43,484 nt of DNA, taken from assembly GCA_900316565.1 (NCBI GenBank), contig ONDK01000016.1, positions 1 through 43,484 on the forward strand. Direction: 5' to 3'. Position numbers and translations under genes: made by a program. The notes below the pieces were generated by a model that was given only the letters and a program-made list of their open reading frames with translations, was not told the origin of the DNA and did no database searches. Position 1 is the stretch's first letter; each line of letters starts with the position of its first letter. The stretch is from an uncultured Prevotella sp. Lineage in GTDB: Bacteria > Bacteroidota > Bacteroidia > Bacteroidales > Bacteroidaceae. Below are positions 6,248-14,930 of the stretch, piece by piece.

Positions 6248-8284
6248 TTACCAGAGCTGCAGACGCTCACTCTCAGGGATGTACATCTTGTCCTTAGGAG
6301 TAACGTTGAATGCTTTGTACCATGCGCCGATGTGTGGAAGAGCTCCGTCGACACGCCACTTGCCCAGTGCGTGTGGGTCGCTCTTGACGCGGCTACGAAT
6401 CTCCTGCTCAGTGATGTTGGATGCCCAGACACCGGCGTAGGCGAGGAAGAAACGCTGGTCAGGGGTGAAGCCGTCCCAGTTCTTGAGCTGCTTGTCCTTA
6501 GTGGCGTTCTTGTAGGCGTTGAAGGCCACCTGAAGGCCTCCGTGGTCAGCGAGGTTCTCACCGAGGGTGAACTCACCGTTGGCATGCAGTCCCGGCAGCA
6601 CCTGTATGCTGTCGAAGAACTGTGCGTACTGCTTGGCACGCTTCTCGAAGCCCTTGGCGTCAGCGGCTGTCCACCAGTCCTTGAGGTTTCCGTCAGCATC
6701 GTACTGACGGCCCTGGTCGTCGAAACCGTGAGTCATCTCGTGTCCGATGACAACACCTATCGCTCCGTAGTTGAAAGCCTCGTCGGCCTTAGGGTCGAAG
6801 AACGGATACTGGAGGATACCTGCCGGGAAGCAGATCTCGTTGGTGGTAGGATTATAGTATGCGTTGACGGTTTGCGGAGTCATGAACCACTCGTCCTTGT
6901 CGACAGGTTTGCCGGCCTTGTGCTCTATCTCGTAGTCGTTGGCGAACTTGCGGCAAGCCAGTACGTTGTCATAATATGACTTTGAAGGGTCTATGGTCAG
7001 TGCGCTGTAGTCCTTCCATTTGTTAGGATAGCCCACCTTAACATAGAACTTGTCGAGCTTCTTGTGGGCGTTGGCCTTTGTCTCAGCGCTCATCCAGTCC
7101 TGTGCGTCGATGCGCTGACCGAGAGAGATCTGCAAGTTCTTGATAAGGTTCTCCATAATCTTCTTTGAACTTTCCGGGAAGTAACGCTTGCAGTAGATAC
7201 GGCCGAGGGCCTCACCCATCTGTCCCTGTACCTGATTTGTGGCGCGCTTCCACAGAGGATAGTCCTCCTTACGCCCGGAGATGGTACGTCCGAAGAAGTC
7301 GAAGTTGGCCTCGCGTATCTCATCGGTGAGGTATGAGGCTGATGACATGATGACATCCCACTCCATGGCAGCCTTCAGCTCGTCGGAGGTCTGCAGTGCA
7401 GCGAGGGTGTTTATACCCTCGAAGAATTTCGGCTGGCCTACGACAACCTCCTGGAGGTCGGCCGACTTAATGCCTTCAGCATTGGCGATAGCCTCGAAGT
7501 TGATGTTCGGATAGTCCTCCTTAAACTCCTTCAGACTCATCTTGTTGTAGTTAGCCTGCGGGTCGCGGAGCTCGGTGTTTGACTTGGAGATGAGTGCCAG
7601 CGCAGTCTCTGAGCGGAAGATGGAGTTGGCCTTAGACTCTGCTTGTGCGTCGCTGAAGCCATAGAGCTTGAACATACGTGCTATGTGCTTCTTAAAAGCC
7701 TCACGGATGGCTACCGTCGCAGAGTCGCTGTTGACATAATAGTCGCGCTCACCGAGGGTCAGTCCACCCTGTCCGAGGTTCATGATGTTCATTGTGACGT
7801 TCTTCTCGTCGGCCCCGAAACCGAAGCCATAAGGGAGACCGTACTCGAACGGTGCGCTCTCGAGCTGGATCTTCTTCAGTTCGGCGATGCTCTTCGCTGC
7901 TTCTATACGGTCGAGGAGCGGCTTTACCGGAGCGATGCCAGCTTTGTTGCGGCTGTCAACGTCGAGGGCGAGTTTGTAGAAGTCGGAGAGCTTCTGCTCA
8001 AGAGAACCCTTGGCATAACCTTTCTTTTTCTTCAGCTCGTTGAGGATAGAGTTGATACGTTTGTTGTTGTCCTCCTGCAGCTGGTCAAAGCTGCCGAAAC
8101 GGCTGTAAGCAGCAGGAAGAGGGTTGAGTTTTTGCCAACCGCCAGTGGCGAACTGGTAAAAATCATCCTGCGGACGCACGTTCTTGTCGAAGTTCTTTGC
8201 GTCCAATCCCGACTTGTTCTGAGCCATGCCGGCAACCGGCATTGCGGCGATCATAACAATGGGAATGATTCTTTTCATGTTCAT
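6248..8284 (-). CDS. pepO: Secreted M13 family zinc endopeptidase (PepO/neprilysin-like)
   Basis: M13 enzymes cleave short peptides outside the cytoplasm. The N-terminus (KRIIPIVMIAAMPVAGMAQ) is a signal peptide with a likely cut after AQ. The large N-terminal M13 domain runs to about residue 410. The catalytic part has the substrate-binding NAYY in QTVNAYYNPTTNEICFPAG, the zinc site HEMTH at 515-519 followed by GFDDQGRQYD, and the third-ligand motif GENLADHGGL. The protein ends in Trp, a position typical of the family. The 678-residue length is normal for a bacterial member. The start could be 8284 or two codons in (8278). It has its own terminator, and no clean promoter is seen in the 155-nt upstream spacer. 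A periplasmic or surface peptide-feeding role is inferred. Confidence 0.92.
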   Translation of the reverse strand: MNMKRIIPIVMIAAMPVAGMAQNKSGLDAKNFDKNVRPQDDFYQFATGGWQKLNPLPAAYSRFGSFDQLQEDNNKRINSILNELKKKKGYAKGSLEQKLSDFYKLALDVDSRNKAGIAPVKPLLDRIEAAKSIAELKKIQLESAPFEYGLPYGFGFGADEKNVTMNIMNLGQGGLTLGERDYYVNSDSATVAIREAFKKHIARMFKLYGFSDAQAESKANSIFRSETALALISKSNTELRDPQANYNKMSLKEFKEDYPNINFEAIANAEGIKSADLQEVVVGQPKFFEGINTLAALQTSDELKAAMEWDVIMSSASYLTDEIREANFDFFGRTISGRKEDYPLWKRATNQVQGQMGEALGRIYCKRYFPESSKKIMENLIKNLQISLGQRIDAQDWMSAETKANAHKKLDKFYVKVGYPNKWKDYSALTIDPSKSYYDNVLACRKFANDYEIEHKAGKPVDKDEWFMTPQTVNAYYNPTTNEICFPAGILQYPFFDPKADEAFNYGAIGVVIGHEMTHGFDDQGRQYDADGNLKDWWTAADAKGFEKRAKQYAQFFDSIQVLPGLHANGEFTLGENLADHGGLQVAFNAYKNATKDKQLKNWDGFTPDQRFFLAYAGVWASNITEQEIRSRVKSDPHALGKWRVDGALPHIGAWYKAFNVTPKDKMYIPESERLQLW

Positions 8285-8439
8285 TTTTTATTTGTTTTTA
8301 ATTGGTGTTTGTTCTTTATTTATAATTGATGGGGAATAGACGCCAGGACAAAAGTGTGCAAATGCAGTGTGTTCCATGCGAATCTAACTGCTGGTGCTAT
8401 TGTCCTGAGCTCATACCGCAACTCATCCTATTCCGGCAT

Positions 8440-10428
8440 TTACTCCGCCTTCAGTGTCTCGAGGTCCTCGGAGAGCTTAAACCATCGCTCGTTCTCTTCG
8501 TCCAAAGCCCGTTTCGTGTCAGTATACTCTGTTACAAGTTCCATCTTCGAGGCGTTCTCAGGTTTCATGAACAGTGTGTCGAGTTCCTTGATGCGTGCTT
8601 CCATCGTTGCGATTTTCTTCTCGCACGACTCCAAATCGCGCATAGCCTTGCGTATCTTTTTTTGTTGCGCCTTATGGGCTTCATAGGAGAGACGACCACC
8701 GGAAACGTTGTCGGAAGGTGCGTTCATGGCTTGTGCCGTGGCAGAGGAGTTCTTCTGCTCGCTCCGTGTGGCCTCCTGGCCCGCTGTAGCGGTATTCCCT
8801 TCAACGGCCTCGCTTATGGTCTCAGCGTTGTGGGCACGAAGATAGTCGTAGATGCCTCCCAAGTGTTCACGGACATGACCGCCACCAAATTCGTAGACCT
8901 TAGATACGAGCCCGTCGAGGAAGTCGCGGTCGTGGCTCACGATGATAGCGGTGCCGTCGAAGGCACGTATAGCCTCTTTCAGCACATCCTTCGATGGCAT
9001 GTCGAGGTGGTTGGTAGGCTCGTCGAGGATGAGCAGGTTGACAGGCTCAAGGAGCAGCCGTATCATTGCCAGACGGCTGCGCTCACCGCCTGAGAGCACC
9101 TTGACCTTCTTTTCTGACGTCTCTCCTCCGAACATGAAAGCTCCCAGGAGATCGTTTATTTTCAACCGCATCTCGCCCGTAGCCACGCGGTCTATGGTCT
9201 CGTAGATGGTCAGGTCCTCGTCGAGGAGCTGCGCCTGGTTCTGTGCGAAGTAGCCTATCTCGACGTTGTGGCCTATCTTCAGTTTACCGGTGTACGGTAT
9301 CTGTCCCATGATGCATTTCACGAGAGTTGACTTTCCCTCACCGTTCTTTCCCACGAAGGCCACCTTCTCGCCGCGTTTGATGGTCAGCGTGACGTCGGAG
9401 AATACCGTGTGGGAACCGTAATCCTTGCGGACGTTCTCGCAGATGACGGGATAGTCGCCCGAACGGAGGCATGGCGGGAACTTCAGATGCATGACCTTAT
9501 TGTCGACCTCATCGACTTCTATGGGCACAATCTTCTCCAGCTGCCGGATTCTCTGCTGTACCTGCACGGCCTTTGTGGCCTGATAGCGGAAACGCTCTAT
9601 GAAAGCTTTCGTGTCGGCGATCTCCTTCTGCTGGTTCTCGTAGGCCCGCAGCTGCTGTTCACGGCGCTCCTTGCGCAGGACGACGTACTGGTCGTATTTC
9701 ACCTTGTAGTCTTCTATATGACGGCAGGTGATCTCCAGCGTGCGGTTGGTCACATTATTTATAAAAGCACGGTCGTGACTGACGAGGACTACGGCCTTGG
9801 CGAAATTCTGAAGGTACTGCTCCAGCCACTGTATGGACTCTATGTCGAGGTGGTTCGTGGGCTCGTCGAGGAGCAGTACGTCGGGCTTGCGGAGCAGAAT
9901 TTTTGCCAGTTCAATACGCATACGCCAGCCACCGGAGAACTCCTTCGTCGGACGGTCGAAATCGGAACGCTCGAAGCCAAGTCCGATAAGCGTCCTCTCC
10001 ATGGCGGCCTCGTAGTTGTCGCCACCCATCATCATGTAGCGTTCGTGCTCCTCTGTGAACTTCTCGACGAGCTGGTTGTAGCTGTCGCTCTCATAGTCTG
10101 TACGCTCAGCCATCTCCTTTTCCATGCGGTGGAGACGTTCCTGGACCTTTGTGGTATCGGAGAAAGCCTTGCGGGTCTCCTCACGTACGGTGGTGTCATC
10201 GGCCAACTTCATCACCTGAGGAAGATAGCCGATGGTCGTACCGGTGGGAACGGACACCTCTCCGGATGTCGGTTTCTGCAGCCCGCAGAGGATCTTGAGC
10301 ATTGTCGACTTCCCGGCACCATTCTTTCCTACCAAAGCTATGCGGTCCTTGTCGTTGATGACGAACGAAACGTTTGTGAACAACGGCTTTGCCGAAAATT
10401 CAACAGTTAAATTGTCTATTGAAACCAT
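8440..10428 (-). CDS. ABC-F ATPase (two ATPase domains, no membrane part)
   Basis: ABC-F proteins act on ribosomes, relieving stalled or antibiotic-bound states. I start it at 10428 (MVSIDNLTVEF); the upstream ATG at 10446 lies at or before the predicted transcription start. The 662-residue protein has Walker A GKNGAGKS at 34-41, then FSGGWRMR signature and LLLDEPTNHLD. The linker is arginine/glutamine-rich (RKERREQQLRAYENQ). The second ATPase domain has GKNGEGKS, LSGGERSRLA and LILDEPTNHLD. The C-terminal 130 residues are a low-complexity Ala/Thr/Ser stretch and then a coiled coil (KAQQKKIRKAMRDLESCEKK onward). Both domains look catalytically intact. Housekeeping and antibiotic-protection roles cannot be separated by eye. 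Confidence 0.9.
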   Translation of the reverse strand: MVSIDNLTVEFSAKPLFTNVSFVINDKDRIALVGKNGAGKSTMLKILCGLQKPTSGEVSVPTGTTIGYLPQVMKLADDTTVREETRKAFSDTTKVQERLHRMEKEMAERTDYESDSYNQLVEKFTEEHERYMMMGGDNYEAAMERTLIGLGFERSDFDRPTKEFSGGWRMRIELAKILLRKPDVLLLDEPTNHLDIESIQWLEQYLQNFAKAVVLVSHDRAFINNVTNRTLEITCRHIEDYKVKYDQYVVLRKERREQQLRAYENQQKEIADTKAFIERFRYQATKAVQVQQRIRQLEKIVPIEVDEVDNKVMHLKFPPCLRSGDYPVICENVRKDYGSHTVFSDVTLTIKRGEKVAFVGKNGEGKSTLVKCIMGQIPYTGKLKIGHNVEIGYFAQNQAQLLDEDLTIYETIDRVATGEMRLKINDLLGAFMFGGETSEKKVKVLSGGERSRLAMIRLLLEPVNLLILDEPTNHLDMPSKDVLKEAIRAFDGTAIIVSHDRDFLDGLVSKVYEFGGGHVREHLGGIYDYLRAHNAETISEAVEGNTATAGQEATRSEQKNSSATAQAMNAPSDNVSGGRLSYEAHKAQQKKIRKAMRDLESCEKKIATMEARIKELDTLFMKPENASKMELVTEYTDTKRALDEENERWFKLSEDLETLKAE

Positions 10429-10447
10429 GTTTGTTTTAAATATCATG

Positions 10448-10477
10448 CAAAGTTACGAAAAACGTTTTGTATGACAA
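10448..10477 (-). promoter_or_regulatory. Promoter of the ABC-F gene
   Basis: TTTG (10474-10477), 18-19-nt spacer, TAACTTTG (10448-10455) on the minus strand. It decides the start codon choice at 10428, since the alternative ATG at 10446 would fall at the transcription start. Confidence 0.75.
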
Positions 10478-10562
10478 AAAAATAGGCTGGAAAACGGTTT
10501 TCTTTGATTTGTATGATGTTTGTTTGTTCTATTTATAAAGAGTAACGGCACGCAGATGTAGA

Positions 10563-11438
10563 CTACAGACCGCGAGCCTTCCATATCCTTTCCTTGGCGG
10601 CGTTGATTTCCTGGAACTTCTTTTCCGCAGCCTTGCGCACGTCGTCTCCTAGCGCTGCGACACGGTCGGGGTGATGCTTGAGGGCCATCTGACGGTAGGC
10701 GGCACGGACCTCCTTGTCAGTGGCATCCGGGCTGACACCCAACACCTTGTAGGCGTCGTCAAGAGAGCCCCCGGAGCTGCTGCCGTTGTCGAGGTGGAGC
10801 ATAGACTCCACATCCTCACGGCTAAGTTTCAGGTATATGCCAATCTCACGGATTGCCGCCACCTCCTCTGTGGAGACAGTGCCGTCGGCACGTGCTATGA
10901 GGACAAGGAAGTTGATGAGCTGCAGACGCGTGGAATAGTCCATGTGCATGTTCATCTCCACGCAAGCCTGACGGATAGTCTCCTTGATCTGAGACGGGGA
11001 ATATCTTTTCTGTTGTTCAAATAATTTCATAAGGATATCATTACCCTGGAGAGCTGCCTCCTCTCCGAAACTCTGGCGGAGAAACTGACGGACGAACTCC
11101 ATCTCGGAATGCATTATCCGACCATCGGCCTTGATAATGTAGCTGGCAAGTACCAACATGGAAAATAGAAAGGAGTTGCGGTCGCCGCGTCGGGTGTTGT
11201 TCTCGGTGAAGCCGTTGCTGTACTGGCTGTTACTGTTGTAGTAATGATAATCGTCAGTGCTGCGCTTGCTGCCGCCAGTGTGCCTGTTATATCCAGAGAA
11301 TCCATCAGATCCATTGTCAGAAGGGCCTTCAGATGCACTGTCTATCATACTTCCTATGCAGAAACCGGCCAGTCCTCCGAGTACACTGCCTGTAAGAATC
11401 CAACCAAGAAATCCTCCTATCCATTTTGCTATTGCCAT
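10563..11438 (-). CDS. TerB and J-domain membrane co-chaperone (DjlA-like)
   Basis: J-domain proteins stimulate the ATPase of DnaK. The 291-residue layout follows DjlA. An N-terminal glycine-rich membrane segment (WIGGFLGWILTGSVLGGLAGF) comes first, then a Ser/Asn/Tyr-rich linker. A TerB-like helical domain follows at about 85-205, where SFLFSMLVLASYIIKADG and the LIARADGTVSTEE segment repeat the family's acidic ADG motif. The C-terminal J domain starts DAYKVLGVSPDATDKEVRAAYRQMALK with HPD just after. It is preceded by an unexplained 235-nt spacer and followed by the ABC-F gene, which has its own promoter. A membrane-anchored stress or envelope role is inferred from DjlA. Confidence 0.88.
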   Translation of the reverse strand: MAIAKWIGGFLGWILTGSVLGGLAGFCIGSMIDSASEGPSDNGSDGFSGYNRHTGGSKRSTDDYHYYNSNSQYSNGFTENNTRRGDRNSFLFSMLVLASYIIKADGRIMHSEMEFVRQFLRQSFGEEAALQGNDILMKLFEQQKRYSPSQIKETIRQACVEMNMHMDYSTRLQLINFLVLIARADGTVSTEEVAAIREIGIYLKLSREDVESMLHLDNGSSSGGSLDDAYKVLGVSPDATDKEVRAAYRQMALKHHPDRVAALGDDVRKAAEKKFQEINAAKERIWKARGL

Positions 11439-11466
11439 AGTCGTTTTGTATTAATAATTCATAGAT

Positions 11467-11490
11467 GCTCTGGAATGTCTTATCCAGAGC
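11467..11490. other. Hairpin in the djlA upstream spacer
   Basis: GCTCTGGA (11467-11474) pairs with TCCAGAGC (11483-11490) around an 8-nt loop. It lies in the 235-nt spacer between the HsdR-N gene and the DjlA-like gene. No T-run follows on either strand, so it may be a leader structure rather than a terminator. The rest of the spacer shows nothing I recognise. Confidence 0.4.
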
Positions 11491-11673
11491 CTTATCCGAT
11501 AATGTCGTCATAAGACATGAACATATAATCAAGTCAGGATGATGCCCGACCATCATCATGTTGCAAACATTGTGCCAATAGAATCCGGCAGGCATATTAT
11601 ATATATAATGTAAAGGCGCCTCCCAGTGTCCAAGTATTCTCACCTTCGTTTAATGTCACTATGACGCCCGCAT

Positions 11674-12123
11674 TCACAGGTCCTTGTAGTCAGGGATGGC
11701 GGACAGAAAGAAATATTTCTGGTTGTCATAGTCCATCTTGCACGCGTATGTCTGCAAGCCATTGCTGACCACAAGGTAGTCGACATGCAGAAGAAGGTTG
11801 TAAGCGCTTATTTGGTCGAACACCTTCTGTGTCAGTGAAATGGATGGAGCCTTGTATTCCACTATCATCCGCGGACGGAGATGAATGTCGTACAACACAC
11901 TGTCGGCGCGGACGGTCTTGTCGCCGATGCGGAGCTGTACCTCGTTGGAGAGCAGAGTAGGGGGATAGCCTTTGAGTTCGGTAAGATAATGAATGAAATG
12001 CTGGCGGACCCATTCCTCAGGTGTAAGGGCTATGAACTTCCGGCGGAGTATGTCGAAGATCTGGTCGCGTCCGTCTTTCCGTCTGACGCTAATATTATAA
12101 GGTGGAAGGTTCAATGCCTGCAT
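11674..12123 (-). CDS. Orphan HsdR N-terminal-like nuclease-fold protein
   Basis: The 149 residues match the type I restriction enzyme R-subunit N-terminal domain found alone in Bacteroidota genomes. A PD-(D/E)xK core can be read: the helical WVRQHFIHYLTELKGYP, then an acidic residue in VRADSVLYD, then MIVEYKAP supplying the E-x-K. No helicase part and no hsdM or hsdS neighbour exists, so this is not a restriction system here. The C-terminus (LLHVDYLVVSNGLQTYACKMD) completes the fold. It shares a divergent, interleaved promoter region with holA. A DNA-end or repair function near replication genes is speculative. Confidence 0.82.
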   Translation of the reverse strand: MQALNLPPYNISVRRKDGRDQIFDILRRKFIALTPEEWVRQHFIHYLTELKGYPPTLLSNEVQLRIGDKTVRADSVLYDIHLRPRMIVEYKAPSISLTQKVFDQISAYNLLLHVDYLVVSNGLQTYACKMDYDNQKYFFLSAIPDYKDL

Positions 12124-12140
12124 TTTTTCGTTTGTTTCGT

Positions 12141-12171
12141 TTTGTTTTATAGTCTTTTTGTTGTAACTTTG
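12141..12171 (+). promoter_or_regulatory. holA promoter
   Basis: TTTG (12141-12144), 19-nt spacer, TAACTTTG (12164-12171). It overlaps the opposite-strand promoter for the HsdR-N gene; see findings. Confidence 0.75.
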
Positions 12172-12175
12172 TCTG

Positions 12176-12206
12176 CAAAGTTAATGTAAAAGGGCGAAAC
12201 GCCAAA
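12176..12206 (-). promoter_or_regulatory. HsdR-N gene promoter
   Basis: TTTG (12203-12206), 19-nt spacer, TAACTTTG (12176-12183) on the minus strand. Its -7 box forms a palindrome with the holA -7 box, separated by four bases. Confidence 0.75.
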
Positions 12207-12224
12207 GAAAACAGATAAAATAAT

Positions 12225-13250
12225 ATGCCAGCAAAGAGCGGATTGACTTTTCAGCAAATAATGACCGACTTGAAAGCACGGAAGTTTGCGCCGGTCTACA
12301 TCCTTATGGGTGAAGAGTCTTACTTCATTGATAAGATTTCGGACTTTATACAGGACAATGCTCTGAGCCCGGAGCAGCGCGACTTCAACCAGACTGTCGT
12401 TTATGGCGCAGACACAACGGCAATGAAGATCGCCGACCAGGCCCATCAGTTTCCGATGATGGCGGAGCATCAGGTCATCATCGTCAAGGAGGCACAGGCC
12501 ATCCGCTCTCTGGACCCCCTGGAGAAGTACCTCAAAAATCCCGTAAAATCAACCATCCTCGTATGGTGTTACAAAAACGGCAAAATTGACGCAAGAAAAA
12601 AGGTCGTCGCTTTGGCCAAGGCCGTCGGCGTGGTCTTCGAGAGCAACAAGCTCCGCGACTATCAGCTTCAGCCGTTCATCAGCAACTACCTTAAGGGTCG
12701 GAAGGCCTCCATAGAGGAGAAGGCCTCAAGGATGATCGCCGACCATGTGGGCTCTGACCTCAACCGGCTCACCTCCGAACTCGACAAGGTGCTCATCAGC
12801 CTGCCTACTGACGACCGCCGGATAACTCCTGAGATAGTGGAGAGGGAGATAGGGGTGAGCAAGGACTTCAATGCCTTCGAGCTCCGCGACGCCATCGTTC
12901 ACAAGAATGTCTTCAAGGCTAACCAGATAATAAAATATTTCGACGAGAACCCCAAGGCCGGTTCCATCTATTCGTTCCTGCCTATGCTTTTCGGCTTTTT
13001 CCAGAACATGATGGTTATATACTACACTCCGCAGAACAAAACCGAGAACGACATCGCCAAGGCTTTGGATATGAAAAGCTCATGGGCGGCGCGCGACTAT
13101 CTGGCAGGCATGAGAAACTATACAGCGCGTAAGACGATGGACATCATTTCGAAGATACGCGAGATTGATGCCAAGAGCAAAGGAATAGAAAACCCGAATA
13201 CGGAGGCCGGTGACCTGATGAAGGAACTGCTTTTCTTCATCCTTCATTAG
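12225..13250 (+). CDS. holA: DNA polymerase III delta subunit
   Basis: HolA is the clamp-loader subunit that opens the beta sliding clamp. The 341-residue length is standard. The N-terminal domain reads FAPVYILMGEESYFIDKISDFI (residues 18-39), the family's hallmark 'YxLxGxExYFI' start. It is followed by MMAEHQVIIVKEAQ, the STILVWCYKNGKID strand and the lid helices with DLNRLTSELDKV. The C-terminal collar domain contains FNAFELRDAIVHKN and LPMLFGFFQNMM. No Walker A lysine is present, as expected for delta. It is transcribed from the interleaved promoter region and is followed by the 1.1-kb gene-free stretch, with no evident strong terminator. Confidence 0.93.
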   Translation: MPAKSGLTFQQIMTDLKARKFAPVYILMGEESYFIDKISDFIQDNALSPEQRDFNQTVVYGADTTAMKIADQAHQFPMMAEHQVIIVKEAQAIRSLDPLEKYLKNPVKSTILVWCYKNGKIDARKKVVALAKAVGVVFESNKLRDYQLQPFISNYLKGRKASIEEKASRMIADHVGSDLNRLTSELDKVLISLPTDDRRITPEIVEREIGVSKDFNAFELRDAIVHKNVFKANQIIKYFDENPKAGSIYSFLPMLFGFFQNMMVIYYTPQNKTENDIAKALDMKSSWAARDYLAGMRNYTARKTMDIISKIREIDAKSKGIENPNTEAGDLMKELLFFILH

Positions 13251-14280
13251 CCCATTTTAAGTTGCTTCTAAATATTTTACAAATCATATAGCATCTGTAC
13301 CGTGATACAAATTCTGTCTTGCGGGGTGGGGGTGAAGGCAAATACAGCACAGATGAGGGGTTGTTCGAATTGGTGTAAATATTTTTCCTCCTCTCTGTTT
13401 CTTCATTTTTCGCTTCATTTTTCGACTTCTTTGAACACCACTGTCCGACTCCTGAAATGAGGCTGTTCCCAGGTAGAATTATTTTGTACGTGGAAAAGTC
13501 TCTAAAAAGTTCAAAACGGGGGTAGGAGAGTGCACCTATGGCACCCTTTTTCCGTCCGGAGAAGCCCTGGAATTCCAAAATCAGTCAGAAACGAGCCGGT
13601 TTTCCAATCTCTTTTGAACCGTTTTCTGGCATTTCCTGACATGGTCTTTTTGGCATAAACGACTGTAAATAGGAGGCTTAACCTCAAAATGCAGGCCTCA
13701 TTTTTCCGTCATTTGCAGCCACCTGACCACCTTTCCGGAAATAAGCGAAAAACGCCGGAAATGAAGAGACAGCGAGAAAAGGAATTTAGAGTTCACAATT
13801 TTTAGCATTTACAAAACCGATTTGGAAAACTAAAGATGTAAATTTACAACACAAAACAAAATTAAATAGAATATAATAATAATACATGTAAACTACACAT
13901 ACACCTCTAAATTTACATAAGCAAATCAAAAAGTTAACGCGCTCATAATGCTTTTGTATGAATATACGTTCACTTTTTAAATGTATATATCGCTGAGAGC
14001 CAGTGTCTTATTAGCTTTAGTAGCAAAAATGACCGATATTTTCAGTCCTCTAAAATGTTAAACCTGCATATAAGTAAGCTAATTATAGAAGTCAGCACCT
14101 AAACCTCTGTTTAAAGCCAGTTAGTTATGAAAAAGCCCTTTATAAACCCTTTGTAAAAGAAATGTACGGAAAACAGGACTTTATGTTTGTAAATCTAAAT
14201 TGCACATCTATTTATTTTGTTTTGTAAAATATCACCTTTAGAGATTTAAATATGTAGATTTTAAAATTCTTTTCTTTTCG
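13251..14280. other. Gene-free stretch, AT-rich, rich in TGTAAA motifs
   Basis: About 1 kb without a credible gene. The left half (to about 13790) is mixed composition; the right half is very AT-rich. By eye TGTAAA or its complement occurs at 13276, 13374, 13664, 13808, 13837, 13843, 13887, 13912, 14152, 14188, 14223 and (in the promoter) 14311. The pair at 13837-13848 forms a perfect 12-bp palindrome. CCGGAAAT occurs twice near 13735 and 13755. No tRNA, terminator with strong stem, or transposon end is seen. An ORF of 113 codons on the minus strand (13237-13578) has no recognisable features. Confidence 0.6.
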
Positions 14281-14312
14281 TTTGGTGTTCTAAATATTTC
14301 TCTTTACCTTTG
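14281..14312 (+). promoter_or_regulatory. XRE regulator promoter
   Basis: TTTG (14281-14284), 20-nt spacer, TACCTTTG (14305-14312), giving a leader of about 40 nt. A TGTAAA half-site (14311-14316) overlaps the 3' end of the -7 box, a position suited to repression. Confidence 0.7.
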
Positions 14313-14356
14313 TAAAATCATAAAAACAACGGATCAACTAAAGAATATTTAGAGTT

Positions 14357-14905
14357 ATGAGTTTTAAAGACCGGATAGAAGAGCTTAGACAGCACCAGCA
14401 TGTCAATCGTCAGATGTTCGCCGAGTTTCTCGGAATCTCTCCCGCAACACTGAGCAGTATCATCACAGGGAGGACGAAGGCAACCCTCAACACCATCATG
14501 GCCATAAAGAGCAAGTTCCCCAATCTGAACTATGGTTGGCTTATCGACGGCGTAGGTCCAATGTTCAATGACGAGGAGGCACCGGAGACCTCCAAGTCCT
14601 CATCCGATACCACCGCCACTCCTGACGGAGAAGGGCTACTCGACTTCGGCTCTGCTACAGGCTCAGACATGAGCAGCGGTGATTTTGTAAATAATATTCA
14701 TCAGCCATATACTACAGAGAGCAGTGCCAAACCAGCCACTTCTGCTTCAGATGGCAGGAACTTCCAGTCTGCAGGTTCCGTCCCCTCTGGCAAGGCCAAT
14801 ATAGTTGTTCCGAAAATTATTAACAACATACACCATTCCGTAGCCCAGATTTTGGTCATATACGACGACCAGACCTGCGAGACCTTTGTGCCCAAGAAAT
14901 CGTAA
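14357..14905 (+). CDS. XRE-family helix-turn-helix regulator with variable linker
   Basis: Residues 1-65 are a Cro/CI-type HTH: MSFKDRIEELRQHQHVNRQM, then FAEFLGISPATLSSIITGR as helices 2-3, then NLNYGWLIDGVGPMF. This last is the Bacteroidota 'NxxWLxxGxGxMF' extension. Residues 70-150 are low-complexity Ser/Thr/Ala/Gly. The final 30 residues (VVPKIINNIHHSVAQILVIY, then DDQTCETFVPKK) resemble a conserved tail seen in related Bacteroidota regulators, probably for oligomerisation. No partner gene lies beside it: holA is 1.1 kb upstream and metH follows the 65-nt repeat. Autoregulation through the surrounding GTAAA-type motifs is an inference from position. Confidence 0.82.
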   Translation: MSFKDRIEELRQHQHVNRQMFAEFLGISPATLSSIITGRTKATLNTIMAIKSKFPNLNYGWLIDGVGPMFNDEEAPETSKSSSDTTATPDGEGLLDFGSATGSDMSSGDFVNNIHQPYTTESSAKPATSASDGRNFQSAGSVPSGKANIVVPKIINNIHHSVAQILVIYDDQTCETFVPKKS

Positions 14906-14930
14906 AAGCGAATCTTCCGGTCAACGACTC

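Noticed and set aside
9409-10410. 333-codon open frame antisense to the ABC-F gene
   Set aside because: It lies wholly opposite an intact ABC-F gene with both Walker motifs; the product is leucine/valine-rich without any domain.
8440-10428. Antibiotic-resistance ABC-F determinant
   Set aside because: Composition and context are chromosomal, with no mobile element; the class cannot be assigned by eye.
11329-11643. 104-codon minus-strand frame overlapping the DjlA-like start
   Set aside because: Half of it is the djlA gene in another frame, and the upstream part has no recognisable motif or ribosome site.
11674-12123. Restriction-modification system
   Set aside because: Only the HsdR N-terminal-like fold is present; helicase, methylase and specificity genes are absent on both sides.
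13237-13578. 113-codon minus-strand frame after holA
   Set aside because: It overlaps the holA end, has mixed low-complexity composition and no promoter; nothing supports coding.
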